Shown piece after piece: positions 48,112 to 60,503 of a DNA stretch of 64,000 nucleotides. The translations under genes and the position numbers were made by a program. The notes under the pieces are model-generated. The model made no database searches, was not told where the DNA came from, and was given only the letters and a program-made list of their open reading frames with translations. How positions within the stretch are numbered: position 1 is the first letter of the stretch; every line of letters begins with the position of its first letter. Source of the DNA: Azorinus chamasolen (Eukaryota; Mollusca; Bivalvia; Cardiida; Solecurtidae); the NCBI GenBank assembly GCA_963576725.1, contig OY755240.1, positions 64,444,412 through 64,508,411 of the forward strand. Direction: 5' to 3'.

Positions 48112-48313
48112 CAAGTAAAACCCCTCTAATGCGACCAGCAAAAAGGAGCATAATTCACAGTGGCAAAGACTGGTAGTAGCTTAATGCAGGACGAAAGTTA
48201 AGCAGAAAGCTCCTATACTGCATAACTTTCGTCCTGCATTAAGCAACCACCTGCTTATAAAGACAATCATGTTTATTCATTAAGTGGTCGCATTAGAGGG
48301 CTTTTACTTTACT
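48112..48313. mobile_element. TA-2 MITE
   Basis: GTAAAACCCCTCTAATGCG to CGCATTAGAGGGCTTTTAC; tip shortened (AAAGCTCCTATACTGC). Confidence 0.83.
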
Positions 48314-48325
48314 GGAGGAGCCGGG

Positions 48326-48584
48326 TTTAGCCCTTTCCCTGTTCAATATTCATTTAAGAAATAATGATATCATGAATATTTATTAGCAGAATTTAACTAT
48401 TAAAGGGATATTTTATGCTTTAAAAAAAAAAGAACAAACAATTGCAGAATCAGATCTATATATGATGTCAAAAACAAACAGAGCATACCCTGATCAGACG
48501 GTTCCTAGACGAGCCGTCTGATCTGGGTCTACCCCGTTGGCTAATTAATGCGTGAAAACGCGTTTATATGAGGGAAAGGGTTAA
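48326..48584. mobile_element. TTAA-1/TTAA-2 mosaic MITE
   Basis: CCCTTTCCCTGTTC left end (TTAA-1) with TTAA-2 body (AAGAAATAATGATATCATG), hairpin tip GGTTCCTAGACGAGCC, TTAA-1 right end TATGAGGGAAAGGGTTAA. Confidence 0.75.
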
Positions 48585-48644
48585 GGCATGCGGTATATGA
48601 GAGAGCTTAATGCAGGATTATCGTTACGCAGGGATGCCCCTTTT

Positions 48645-48880
48645 TTAACCTTTACTCCATTTGGATTTGATGCAATTTTGACTACATGTATATTCGATTA
48701 AATCAAGCTTTTGAAAATCTATTCACAAAGAGTATTGACACAAGCTATTGAGAAATTATTGACCAAAGTGTCAAACAGCTTGGGTCCTGATGAGACGCCG
48801 AGTTATTTGGCGTCTCATCTGGATCCAAGCTGTTTGCAAATGTGATTACGGTGACGCTTAGCTGGAGAAAAATTGGGTAT
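48645..48880 (-). repeat. TTAA-4-type element
   Basis: TTAACCTTTACTCCATTTGG start; hairpin 48773-48838: CAAACAGCTTGGGTCC, tip GACGCCGAGTTATTTGGCGTC. Right end unclear. Confidence 0.65.
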
Positions 48881-48969
48881 TAAGTAGTTTGTTTACAGCA
48901 AAGTTCATACAGTCCAAAGATCCACATACGATGCGTACATTTTAAACATTTCCAAAAATAGCTCCTTTA

Positions 48970-49045
48970 TTTTTCTACCAAACCCTATACTGTGAGAGTG
49001 GTCACAGTACATGTATAGGGTTTGGTGGGAAAATGACGATTTTAG
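48970..49045. repeat. FB-2 foldback (short)
   Basis: ACCAAACCCTATACTGTGAG to GTATAGGGTTTGGTGGG; most of the stem is lost. Flank GACGATTTTAGCATTTTGG as at 63550. Confidence 0.75.
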
Positions 49046-49879
49046 CATTTTGGTACGTATCTTTATAAAACTTATGTAGCTCTGTCATACTACCATGTTT
49101 ACCAGTATACGCTAAGCATAGCAAAGAAACAGTTAATTTTGGAATTGTCTATATTATAATACGGTTGCCTGACGTTCAATGATATAATATTACGGAACAT
49201 CAGTAAAAATAATTTTGTAAAATGTGCCTTGTCATGCCTGTAGTTTTGTGTCAAAACATGATCAATGTGCAAGATTATTATTTAAGCGTCGTAAGCCATA
49301 TTCAATTTCAATTGAGCCAAACATTTTAAAAAGTAAAGTTGCACAGTTGATATGATAATGCACTTCGTTGGTTCGAAGTCAGAGAGCAGAACGACCCAAC
49401 AGTTAAACGAACTTTAAATGGGTTGCTATGGTTGTTACCCACCCTGTACTTATGGGTGTGATCAGCGTCATTAGAATACCCTCGCGTTACCAGCTATAAT
49501 GTGGTTAACCATTCAATCACGGATTAACATTACGAGATGACAACAATTTAAAAATAAACCACGCCAAAAAAAACAAAGTAAATATTACAGTTAACTTAAC
49601 TGCCTTGCAATTGTAAACAGAATTATTGAATCAGTACATGCACCTGACACTGGCATTGTGTTTACAAGCAGATGACAGTAACTCGGGCTGTCGAATGGAC
49701 TTTTTAATCAGAAAATTGTATGAAAGCTACAGTGCATCAAACATATGTAGATAAAAACACCACATTTTCAACCATAGACACAAAATTAGCGTTAATTTCA
49801 GTTTGATATTGGTCTACACCGTACACAAAATGTCATGGCCATGGCATACCCTCATGTCGCTTGCAATTTAGGTACATTG
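49046..49879. other. No recognised feature
   Basis: About 830 bp of AT-rich DNA. The right part may be hAT-derived sequence upstream of the recognisable zinc-finger part, but no conserved motif can be read there. Confidence 0.4.
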
Positions 49880-49929
49880 GTTCCAGTAAGCGGAAACTAC
49901 AGCCACACTGGTTTGTGCAGAACACCTGG

Positions 49930-50176
49930 TTAACCCTTTCCCTGTTCAACATTTATACCAAATTTCAATACCTATTGAATATTCATTATAAATTAGTTAT
50001 ATGAAATATGCAAGGTGGAATATTGAAGCCATTTTAAAACTAAATAAACAGGTCTATCAAATTACATAAGCAAACAGAGCAGACCCTGATCAGACGGCTC
50101 CTCTAGGAGCCGTCTGATCTGGGTCTACTATGTTTGCAAATGCGTGAAAACACGTTTATATGAGGGAAAGGGTTAA
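49930..50176 (+). mobile_element. TTAA-1 MITE in the hAT relic
   Basis: TTAACCCTTTCCCTGTTC to AGGGAAAGGGTTAA. Removing it with one TTAA joins the hAT frame ...NTW with LRYSKS exactly, showing the old reading frame. Confidence 0.92.
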
Positions 50177-50336
50177 GGTATTCCAAATCAACAGACAACG
50201 TTTACTGTGGACCTTGTCGATTCTTCGGACCCAGGGAAGTCGCATGACGTTCTGACAAAACTGCACGATGGCTATCAGTCTAGCGTGGCCAAATCTCAAC
50301 GACACCATCATTCTCTGTGGACATCAGGGAATAGCG

Positions 50337-50554
50337 TTAACCCTTTCGCTGCCAATTCCGGGTATGTGATTACCTATGCAAACAGTTTGGGTCCAGATGA
50401 GACGCCGAGTAACTCGGCGTCTCATCAGGATCCAAACTGTTTGTTACTGTTACTTTGTTTTTGAAACAAAAATGAAGAAAATTAAAAAAAAAATGAAAAT
50501 TTGTAGCATACGACAAAGTTAGCAGACGACAGAATTTTTCAGCGAAATGGTTAA
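50337..50554 (+). mobile_element. TTAA-4 MITE in the hAT relic
   Basis: TTAACCCTTTCGCTGCCAA to CAGCGAAATGGTTAA; hairpin tip GACGCCGAGTAACTCGGCGTC. The flanks rejoin to LRGHTDE of the hAT frame. Confidence 0.92.
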
Positions 50555-51402
50555 GGGGTCACACTGATGAAACTAGCAACATTGTCAAACTCCTGCAGTA
50601 CCGGAGCAAAGATAGCTCCTTACTCCATGAACGTCTGTCAAAGAGAGATGAAAAAAATACACATCGCTCGATGTGAAAAATGAACTTATTGAAATATGCG
50701 GTGACATGAGAGTTGATAACATGGTGAAAGACTGCACTTAGACTCCCTGTTTCGACTTTATTGCCGGTGAGGCCGCTGACTGCACAACAATGGAGCAGAT
50801 GGCGCTTTGCGTTCGCATTTTGATGTCGACCAGCGCATAGTAACGGAAGAGCTTCTTGGGTTTTCAGAATGCCACACGGCAACTGGAGAAGCTCTTACTG
50901 ATGCTTTCTTGGTTAGACTACGTGACAAAGGCATAGACATTCAAAAAATGGGGGACCAGGGCTACGATGGCGCTGCAAACATGAGTGGAAATTTTCGCGG
51001 CGTTCAAGCTCGCATGTGCGAAGTTGTTCCGGGTGCCATATACATACACCGTAAGGCCCACAGCTTGAACTTGTGTATCATGTTTGTAAGGGTCCACTGG
51101 TTCGGAATATTATGGGTACCATACAAACCATTGTATTTGCCTTTGATTATTCTGTGAAACGGCTACTGGCATATAACGAGGCACTTGCAGAAGAGAAGTC
51201 GAGAGGGTCTAAAATGAGATGGAGATTTCAATGTATTTCTGTGACCGGTATTAAAGGGACAACGCACCTTCAGAATGCCACAGAGATCATTATGACCATC
51301 TTTTTCCAAACTTTTCTGGAGGAACATATCCCCGGACCCCTAGAAGGTCTGCGTACACTTCCAAAAACGGTCTAGCTACGCCCCTGACCATGTTTATTTA
51401 TT

Positions 51403-51533
51403 TATTAACCCATTACCTCATAGGGTATTTTAGATACTACCTCTTTGAATAAATCTACCGAAAAGGAGCATCAACTAGAGAAAAAGGAAACTTTTAGAAT
51501 TTTGTAGTTTGAAACCATTGTGATAAATAGAGT
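51403..51533 (-). repeat. Left half of a TTAA-5 MITE
   Basis: TTAACCCATTACCTCATAGG to CATTGTGATAAATAGAG, ending within the hairpin stem. Confidence 0.8.
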
Positions 51534-51599
51534 CTGTAAAATGTATGTGTAAAAGTTTATTTGTGAAGCATAAAACTACACGTATCTGTGAAGTAAACA

Positions 51600-52720
51600 G
51601 AGCAGAGTATGAACACGTTTGTTTCGGAGCACATTGTCTCACGAGGTGTCACCGGTATGCTCGTAAACATTCATATTGCGACAAATTGGAAATGAGACAG
51701 ATGTGTTCGACACACTAAAGGAAGGACACTCGAAGCACATTTATCTCACTTTCTATCATATCCTACTAAAATTCTACTTTTAAAGGAAAACTGTTTCTGC
51801 TTAGTACATTGTAATTGTCCGAAAAGGCGGATACAGAAATTAGCTGCCTGTTTTTCTCTCTGTCCGTCTGTCTGTCCACATTTACAACCTAAAAATTATC
51901 TGCGATAACAGACCTACTTAGAGGTTCATTATAAATCACTTTATCGAATAGAGTCTTCACTTGAAGTCTACACGATTAAGAAACCGCTGCCAGTCGCTAC
52001 CTCTCCTTGATATTCAGTTTATATCATGCTAGTTTTATAGAATAGTTCATTTTTCTTACCAATTCTTAATTTATTTATTCTTTGATTTTAGTAATCAATT
52101 TGAAAAAGGTACGTCGCCGATAGGAATGAGGGGGTACTTGAAAGTTCTTGTTCGTTCAGTCCTTCAGAAGGAAACACTGTATTTTAACTCGTGTAAGCTA
52201 ACTGAATAATAATTATCTTTGCAGTTACTCCACATAAAAATATCCATATTTCTGAGGCTTAGGTAATTATCTTTAACCCATTACCTCATACGCTATTTTT
52301 AGATACAACCACTTTGAATAAATCTACCGAAAAGGAGCATTAACAAGAGAAAAGAAAATGTTTTAGAATTTTGTAGTTTGAAACCATTGTGGTAAATAGA
52401 GCATTTGCTCCTATAGGAGCAAATGCTCTATTTATCACAATGGTTTCACAAATTGACTTTTACAGAGTTGTCAAAAGTCGTCAATATGAGGGAATGGGTT
52501 AGTAGGATTACCAATGACAAAACAATAACCGCGCGTCATGACCTTCCTGTCGACGTTTCAGAATGGTGATGCGCCTCGTCGGAATATCGGGTCTCGTCCA
52601 ATTCTCATGGCTCGCCCTAAGGATGCGAGGCACGATATTCCATATGACACTAACGGGATTCCGTATGTTTCAGTGTACACCTTAAGGTTCAGTCAATCAC
52701 ATTTCTTGAATTAGAGATAT
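51600..52720 (-). mobile_element. Inverted, LINE-free copy of the AGCACATTTGTCTC element
   Basis: 51600-52270 matches, inverted, 39755-39825 plus 41560-42110, and 52510-52710 matches 38410-38550. It lacks the LINE: its sequence passes straight through the point where the LINE sits in the other copy. A TTAA-5 MITE (52273-52502) is inserted in it. Its right part is much shorter than that of the other copy. Confidence 0.6.
52273..52502 (-). mobile_element. TTAA-5 MITE
   Basis: TTAACCCATTACCTCATACG to GAGGGAATGGGTTAG; tip TTTGCTCCTATAGGAGCAAA. Confidence 0.88.
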
Positions 52721-52790
52721 CGGAATTAATAGTTCCTCAGCAGATTTAGGTTTAAGATTTTATACAACAAGTGTGTTCGGAATAACACAT

Positions 52791-53470
<680 letters not shown>

Positions 53471-53479
53471 AAAAAGGCA

Positions 53480-54085
53480 TTAGCAAACCTGTTGATGATT
53501 ACACTTTCAAGACATGAGGTAAAACGGCGAACCTCACATTCTAAGATATTTTCTGCCGTTGAAAAATATGTGACGATTCATAACAAGAAATATCTTTTAA
53601 AAAGACCGGCATTCAACTATTGACATAATGTACAAAACGATAATGATATTAAATCTCTGTCATATTAATTTTAATGTTTGGAGATTATGTTAGTACTGGG
53701 AACTAGATCTATGAAGGCTTGCTTGCAGAGAGGCATGCAATGGAAATGACATGAAAAAGCAATTATTGAAAATTTTCAAGTTTCTTTTATAGGAAATCAC
53801 TATTAAAATGTACAATGTCAAAGTAATTTTTTAAAACTATCTGGAGTTAGTTCTTCATTTTACCTATTATAAAAATGTACATGAAAGCTCAAGGCGAACT
53901 CACGTAACCATAATATGAATGAAATTATTCTGCCAGGGGATACTCAATGGATAAAGAAGTGCGCTTCGGATGCACTTATGCAAGCGATTAGGTAATCCCA
54001 CCTATAACTTCGAAAGCACCTCCGAGTGATCAAGTTGATAAGCATAGCGGGAAACGGCCGAAATGTCAGTTGCAACTGAATCACT
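53480..54085. other. No recognised feature
   Basis: AT-rich, no long frame, no repeat seen in the rest of the window. Confidence 0.5.
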
Positions 54086-54108
54086 CACTCACTCACCCAC
54101 TCACTCAC

Positions 54109-54150
<42 letters not shown>

Positions 54151-54175
54151 AGAGAGAGAGAGATAGAGAGAAAAG

Positions 54176-54209
<34 letters not shown>

Positions 54210-54213
54210 GAGA
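54086..54213. repeat. (ACTC)n plus (GA)n microsatellite
   Basis: Seven or so ACTC units run into an interrupted GA tract of about 100 bp. It produces false RERE and SLSL frames. Confidence 0.95.
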
Positions 54214-54958
54214 GGTCAGATCTAAACATTTCCCTTCTAGAACCGATATCCAAATACCAGAAATTTGATTTTCGAAACATTGTTCGCATGCAAATAATAC
54301 TGCAGTGTCTGTAACGCTTTCATGTATACTATTATTAAGGAGATTTTATTTATACCTTTTTTATTCAAATCTTAAATGATGAAGCGAAGACCTATGATAA
54401 CGTGTTACCAATGGACTTTGGATGAAGACGATGAAGATATTATTATTATTGTTGTTTTTATTTGAAATGATGATTTATATTTATACTGCACCCAGTTTGC
54501 CGAAACCGGAGAATTGTGAAACAACTGCTTAAATATGCCAACCTATTTCGGAGACCTCGATTATCTTCATCGTGTACGTCTATTTTTGATGGTTTAAAAT
54601 TCTATGAATTTGAAACTACATGTATCTTAGAGTCGAATTCATACCCTTTACTCATTTGTGAATAAACTATTCTACCATATCAAAGAGCAGCACTCATTAT
54701 CATTGTCTATCAATGCCATGGAAATGAAAGATTTGTAGAATATGAATCCAGAAAGAGATAATATAGTAAAACAGGATTGAAATTATGTCCAGTACAGTGG
54801 CAAAGGCAACTGATATCTTTTCGAGCGTATGAATATATTGTGGACAGCTAAGTTTATTCATTCATCTACAAGAGTCCATAAACTAGAACAGGACTGTTTG
54901 GGAGATATTTTCTATTTTTAGAATGTTGGATTTGCCAGGATACTCATCTGTAGCAAAC
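54214..54958. other. No recognised feature
   Basis: AT-rich, many stops in all frames; a short (ATT)n near 54440. Nothing else seen. Confidence 0.5.
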
Positions 54959-55207
54959 TTAACCCTTTCCCTCATATAAACGTGTTTTCACGCATTTGCA
55001 AACAGAGTAGACCCAGATCAGATGACTCCTAGAGGAGCCGTCTGATCAGGGTCTACTCTGTTTGCTAAAAGAATTTGATAGATCTGTTTTTTTGCTTTCT
55101 AAAATGTCTACAATGTTCCTTCTTCCATATTTCTTTATAACTTTTTTGTCAATGAATATTCAGTAGGTATTGAAATTTGTACTAAACTTAGAACAGGGAA
55201 AGGGTTA
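54959..55207 (-). mobile_element. TTAA-1 MITE
   Basis: TTAACCCTTTCCCTCATATA to ACAGGGAAAGGGTTAA; hairpin 54999-55067, tip ACTCCTAGAGGAGCC. Confidence 0.9.
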
Positions 55208-56092
55208 ATATTTGATAATCTGTTAGAACTATTCTCAGTGCAGTGTATGATTTAGTAGTGACTTCAAATTCACGGGTCTGTTTACATTTGTAGTAAACAA
55301 ATATTTTACTACATTCAGACAAATAAATTTATAAAACTGTATTTGAAGATAATTAATACTGATCCTGTTGTTTATATTTTGTCTACATATTGTTTCTTAC
55401 TACATTATACTCATATAGTTCATACTGTTGAAGTTTATTACTTCTAATTATATTATAACCAGTTATTCTGAACAACAATTGCTAAATTGTCACTACCATA
55501 ACAATTTCGTTTGTCTAAATTCTTTAAATCCCAATGTAATACAATTTTCGCTTAGAAATCATCATCAGTACATCAGTACTTTGATTGTATGGGAATTCCC
55601 AGTACTGTCTATTTTAAAAACAGAACTTTCGACGGTCGACAGTCTTCCATGCTAAACATCCGCGTAAATAATGACTTTCTGTATTACCGGTATATGGCGT
55701 TTTGACTGAACCCTGAGAAGATTTTAGAAACTGTCTGTATAATAGAATGCCTTACTTTTGGTGTGGTTGGTTAATATGGATCGATTGCATTCGTTTCAAT
55801 TTGCGAGGCCGAAGTAGCTAATTACCATAAAGCATGAAATAACTACTAGGTCGTAAGAATGGCCCCAGGAATTTCGACACGTTAGCAGACTGTATATCTG
55901 GATTTTACATAGTTTGACCATGTGTAGAGGCATTATAAAAATGCTGTTATCCAGTCAAGGTATTAACTAATGAAAATACAGTTCACTACAAAATACTAGC
56001 AGGTCATATGCAAATTACAATGTAAATCATTTTCTGATTGGTGGAAAACTAGAACAAAAGTGAAAACAGACAGCTAGCCGCTGAAAAAATGA
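55208..56092. other. No recognised feature
   Basis: AT-rich, MITE-free stretch of nearly 900 bp, among the longest here. A 75-aa frame (55428, +) has no recognisable features. Confidence 0.5.
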
Positions 56093-56272
56093 CGTGAGAC
56101 AAATGTGCTTTATTGTCTCTTAAAAACTTGATCGGTGTACATTTGTCACACAAATGTGTTGTTGTTGTTTTTTGTTAGACATTTGAGGTCCAATTTGTCT
56201 CATGTGAGACAAATGCGAACACATCGGTCTTACGTAAGACAAATGTGCTCTGAGACAAATGTGCTCCTACAG
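56093..56272 (-). repeat. Solo end of the AGCACATTTGTCTC element
   Basis: Inverted match to 38133-38325: several GAGACAAATGTGCT units, the palindrome TTGTCTCATGTGAGACAA and the segment AAACTTGATCGG. No further part of the element is seen around it. Confidence 0.55.
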
Positions 56273-57300
56273 AACATTGCCCGAATAGCGACGACTTCCT
56301 TCGTGGTTTTTTGCATCAATTTTGTAATTGACTTGTTTGGTCTTTATTTCTCCGTCAGGTTTTATAGTTATCTAAATTTAATGCATATCTTAGTATTATA
56401 CGTCAACCAATTTCTCTTGTGAGAGGGGTTTGCGTGTCATAATTAATGGAGTGTGTTCATTTAAGGCATTGAGTATATACCTGTATCTTCATGATTTCGC
56501 TATTTTTGTGCAAGAGGTGAAATGTACCTGCAATTGTGTGGTATACATATAAAAAAGTCTCTTATAATTCATTATTGAATGGTGTGGTTACATTCTTAAA
56601 CTGTTCTTTTAAATATATGCAACATTTGTATGCTGTAGCCACGAGGACACTCAAATAAACAATTAACTTCCTTCAGCCCCTCATCATGAACATAGATGTG
56701 TTCCAAAAGGTCATTTTGAAGTTTATGTTCTTTTCCTAATGTGTTTGTTTGTATGTGGGTGTGAAAGTGTATATGTTTGGGGAAGGGTGTATGTGTGTGT
56801 GTGTGGGGGGGGGGGGGGGGGGGTTGTTGTTACGTAATTTCGATATGCTCAGTTATGTTTTTAAACTGTACCCTGTCGTTTATTTTCAAAATACAACTGC
56901 TTTGTTTTATAAACCATTACACAGAGCATCAGATATTTTGAAACTATACGCTCGTATGTCATAAATATGCATAACCAAATAAATTACTGTATGTTGCAGA
57001 ATGTTGTTAGTACGTGTATATATTATTGTCTGCCATTCAAATCTGCAACGAGAACTGTATGTGGAGTAACTTTCTGTCTCGGAGCGTGTTGTTTTGCAAC
57101 CGATTTCAACAAACTCGACCTCATTTTATTTCAAATACATTACGTTTGAATAACTTTAATAAATGTTGTATAACAATTACACTGAAAGGTTTCTATGAAC
57201 CTTCATTTGAATAAAATGCTCATTCAGACACGTGTTTCTTCTTACATTACTTCTTCTTAGTGTGTCAACAACATGCGACAGCTTAACAAAACAAACTCTT
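56273..57300. other. No recognised gene
   Basis: About 1 kb with only the (GT)n/G-run near 56800. Short frames lack family motifs. Confidence 0.5.
56778..56823. repeat. (GT)n followed by a G-run
   Basis: TGTGTGTGTGTG then about 17 G. A simple repeat, length uncertain. Confidence 0.85.
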
Positions 57301-57422
57301 TTAACCCTTTCACCGCCAATATCGCATAAATGCACCACGACATATAATAAAGTCAAGGCCTTTTCAAGGCGGCGTCTGATCAGGGACTTCACTTTTTGTC
57401 CTAATCTCTATTTCTATATATG
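57301..57422 (+). repeat. Left half of TTAA-6 joined to FB-2
   Basis: TTAACCCTTTCACCGCC, hairpin with shortened left arm (GGCCTTTTCAAGGCGGCG), body CTATTTCTATATATGTG, then FB-2 begins (GACCGCTCTTTAAAATC, to about 57500). Confidence 0.75.
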
Positions 57423-57545
57423 TGACCGCTCTTTAAAATCATGTCTTCGGGGCAATTCTAAAGAGTAGTCACAGTATAGGGTTCGGTGGAGAAAAACTGG
57501 AGCTATTGATGAAAATGTTTTAATTTACGCATCTTTTTTGGAGCT
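57423..57545. repeat. FB-2 foldback element
   Basis: GACCGCTCTTTAAAATCATG / CAATTCTAAAGAGTAGTCAC, then TAGGGTTCGGTGGAGAA and TTTTAATTTACGC, as in the copy at 32270. Confidence 0.7.
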
Positions 57546-57612
57546 CTGTTAATAAGTGTCTTACTTTTATCAAATAGACCATACTGAGGATTTGCAGATG
57601 GCGTTAATATTG

Positions 57613-57853
57613 TTAACCAGCTCGCCGCCGCAGTCGCATAAATGCACCACGACAAATAGTGCAGTCCCAGATCAGACGCCGCCTTTTCAAGGCGGCGTCT
57701 GATCAGGGACTTCACTATTTGTCTCAGTCTCTATTTCTATATATGTGCTTTATTCCTTTTTGCATTTATTTATCTAATTTCCTTGTTTTGCTGAATAATT
57801 TAACAAACTTAGATTGCAGACGACAATTAGAATGTTGGCGCCGAACGGGTTAA
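57613..57853 (+). mobile_element. TTAA-6 MITE
   Basis: TTAACCAGCTCGCCGCCG to GGCGCCGAACGGGTTAA; hairpin 57654-57722, arm AATAGTGCAGTCCCAG, tip GCCGCCTTTTCAAGGCGGC. Confidence 0.9.
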
Positions 57854-57907
57854 GAAGGTTGACACCCCGAATCTACGTCTGGGCGTATACAGTAGAACAA
57901 GATGCCT

Positions 57908-58135
57908 TTAACCCATTCCCTCATATTGACGACTTTTGACGACTCTGTAAAAGTCACTTTGTGAAACCATTGTGATAAATAGAGCATTTGCTCCTATAGG
58001 AGCAAATGCTCTATTTATCACAATGGTTTCAAATTACAAAATTCTAAACTTTTCCTTTTCTGTAGCTAATGCTCCTTTTCGGTAGATTCATTGAAAGAGG
58101 GTGCATCTAAAATAGCTTATGAGGTAATGGGTTAA
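57908..58135 (+). mobile_element. TTAA-5 MITE
   Basis: TTAACCCATTCCCTCATATT to GAGGTAATGGGTTAA; perfect hairpin 57964-58030, tip TTTGCTCCTATAGGAGCAAA. The cleanest copy of the family here. Confidence 0.93.
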
Positions 58136-58223
58136 ACACCGACCGCTCGAAATAATCACCAGTGTACCCGTTTTACTAACGAAATTACGCTCGTGTAAGT
58201 CTTCGAAAGAATACGTTGGTTGT

Positions 58224-58458
58224 TTAACCTTTTACTTCATGAATATTCATGTAAGAAATTATGACATCATAAATATCAATTAGATTATTTTCTATAATGG
58301 CATTTGAACACATGCAGACACTTTGGCTCAGGCAGAAACTGTAAAATAGGTCAATATTATATCATAAGAACACGAAGCAGACCCTGATCAGACTGTTCCC
58401 ATGGGTCTACTCTGTTTGCAAAGGCATATAAATGTGCATTTATGGTGTAAAGGCTTAA
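58224..58458 (-). mobile_element. TTAA-2 MITE, hairpin shortened
   Basis: TTAACCTTTTACTTCATGAA to GGTGTAAAGGCTTAA; AGCAGACCCTGATCAGACTG, tip GTTCCCATGGG, right upper stem lost. Confidence 0.83.
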
Positions 58459-58672
58459 ATTACGGTATAGCGTTTTACTTACATTGGCATAGCTACGCAA
58501 GTTTTTGCGTAAATTTACGATTAGAAAAACCTTGGGTAAGTCGTGCGAAGCCTTTCCACCCTGTCAAAGTTCACATTGATATTTCGTGAAATACAGCAAT
58601 TACTAAATGATCTCAGCGAGAATGAGAACCTCTGCTTCCATTCTTGACATTCACGGGCTTACTTGAGAAGAT

Positions 58673-58882
58673 CTACACTAGAACCTGTCCTAAGCGGTTA
58701 TTCATTTATTGAACATGGGAGACTTCAAAAGCAGATGGTTGCTTAATGTCAGACAAAAGTAATGCAAAAAGCTCCTGTAGGAGCTTTTTGCATTACTTTT
58801 GACCTGCATTTAGCTACCGCCTGCCTTATATATCCATAATTACACCTCGTTTTGATGGCCGATTAAGAGAGGTTCTACTGTA
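58673..58882. mobile_element. TA-3 MITE
   Basis: ACTAGAACCTGTCCTAAGCGG to AAGAGAGGTTCTACTG; stem CAAAAGTAATGCAAAAAGC, tip GCTCCTGTAGGAGC. Confidence 0.87.
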
Positions 58883-59329
58883 CAGCCCCTAACCCATAGA
58901 AGCCATGCACTATCTTCACTGAGCAAGGTTTGTTTTTGTTGCTGTTTTTCTCTATATGTAAATCTTCAAAATAATTATGATCGTTGTTAATACTTTCCAT
59001 GTATATGTAAGCATAAGCAATGCAGCATGCGCTTGTTTACATCGGATATTTCCATTTGAATAGTTTACGTAGACAAATCCAGCAAGGTACGAAATTTTAG
59101 TAAAACGGATTTATAGTAAACCTGAACGTAGGCGTAAAATACGTCGAAAGTAACGCAAAAACGTTGGTATTGTTAGTACGCCGTTACCAAGGCGTTCTCT
59201 ATAAAGTTGACAGTCTGTCTGGATCAATGCCGCTGCATTTGTTTCGCCAGTGCTCCGCCATAGTGTGGTATCCCATCTTGGTCCAAACTGTCTACAGATA
59301 CCAGTCATGCCACGATTAGTAGAATATTA
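58883..59329. other. No recognised feature
   Basis: A 65-aa minus frame (59308-59111) overlaps a weak hairpin-like GTTTCGCCAG stretch. No family recognised. Confidence 0.45.
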
Positions 59330-59940
59330 CATGAGTATTGATTAATTATGTTTTATAATGGCAGGGAATTTTGGTCATGGCGGAAACTGTAGAATCATAT
59401 CTACAGTTGAACTTCGATATTTCGAACTCGGATAACTCGAACTTCGAGATAACTCGAACTTAAAGTTCGGTCCTTCCAAAATCTTACAATACAGTATTGC
59501 TCTAAAATGTATCACTACGCATATCTAGAAACACATTTCACAGCTTAACGCAGGTCTACAGTAATGCTGTAAGCTCCAGCAGGAGCTTTCAGCATTACTG
59601 TAGACATGCACTTAGTTGTGAGCTTAAGAAATTGTCCAGATTAGAAATCGGATAACTCGAACATCCATTATCTCGAACTAATTTGTATGGTCCCTTAAAG
59701 TTCGAGTTATCGAAGTTCAACTATACCTACCAACTCCTTATCGCTGCATTATATACATTCGCAGTTAAAACGTGACGTCACGTCAATCCCGACTTTGTCA
59801 AGATCACAATATATAGTCCCTTGAAGTTTGAGATATCGAAGTTCAACTGTATATTATACCATTAGCAATAAGACGGCACCTATCTGGGTCTACTCTGTTC
59901 ACAAAGGCATATAATGCATTCTAATGAAGTAAGGGGTTAA
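59330..59940 (-). mobile_element. TTAA-2 MITE interrupted by TA-6 material
   Basis: TTAA-2 body GATTAATTATGTTTTATAATG to GAAACTGTAGAATCATATC, then a complete TA-6 (59402-59725; tip GCTCCAGCAGGAGC), a 90-bp stretch, a second TA-6 end (59814-59854), and the TTAA-2 end AATGAAGTAAGGGGTTAA. Confidence 0.72.
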
Positions 59941-60069
59941 TTTTCTTCTCATTCACTATAATCATGAAAGCAGTATTTGAAGAAGTTTTATCATCATGCG
60001 TTAAATCTAAATGGGATTTTTTTTCACAGCTGACTGATAAGTCAACGTCATTTAACCACTACGTCACTT

Positions 60070-60319
60070 TTAACCCTTCGCTTGATGAATTTTAAAATAC
60101 ATTTCTCCTGCTTTACCCATGTCCTGTTGTATAATTATATATATCTTCACTGTGTACACGTATTTCGCTGTGCATTCACTGCTGTGGAGTGCACTGGTTG
60201 CACAATCAACTTGTAAATAGTGCAGACCCTAATGAGACAGCTCCTGCAGGAGCTGTCTCATCTGGGTTTTCACTATTTACAGGTAGGTATCTTGACGTGA
60301 ATAGCAAGCGAAGGGTTAA
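60070..60319 (-). mobile_element. TTAA-3 MITE
   Basis: TTAACCCTTCGCTTGATG to GCAAGCGAAGGGTTAA; tip CAGCTCCTGCAGGAGCTG. Confidence 0.92.
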
Positions 60320-60396
60320 AAAAAGACCTGAGCACAATTTAGTATATTGTGCAACCTTGACTACTTCAGACTCGATCAAGCGTTTGAGAACATATT

Positions 60397-60503
60397 AACC
60401 GAGTGTCAAGCCTCTTGGATCCTGATGAGACACCGGGTTACTCAAGGTCTCGTCAGGGTCCAGGCTGTTTGCTCCTGCGAGTTCAGTCGTGGATAAAGGT
60501 TAA
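60397..60503. repeat. Small TTAA-4-type MITE
   Basis: TTAACCGAGTGTCAAGCC, stem GGATCCTGATGAGACACC / GGTCTCGTCAGGGTCC, to GGATAAAGGTTAA; about 107 bp. Confidence 0.7.

Larger units (their letters stand above)
49880..51388 (+). pseudogene. ZMYM1-type hAT transposase relic, split by two MITEs
   Basis: Three pieces remain. 49880-49929 joined to 50177-50250 reads HWFVQNTWLRYSKSTDNVYC then GPCRFFGP, a TTF-type zinc finger. 50555-50660 reads RGHTDETSNIVKLLQYRSKD. 50760-51330 holds the DUF4371-like core (DKGIDIQKM, QGYDGAANMSG, RGVQARMCEVVPGAIYIH, AHSLNLCI, then GTIQTIVFAFDYS). Frameshifts and stops are frequent. A TTAA-1 MITE (49930-50176) and a TTAA-4 MITE (50337-50554) sit in the coding sequence with intact TTAA duplications. 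The right end (about 51372-51388) is CTAGCTACGCCCCTG, the same end as the short elements at 13.5, 29.8 and 33.9 kb. Confidence 0.85.
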
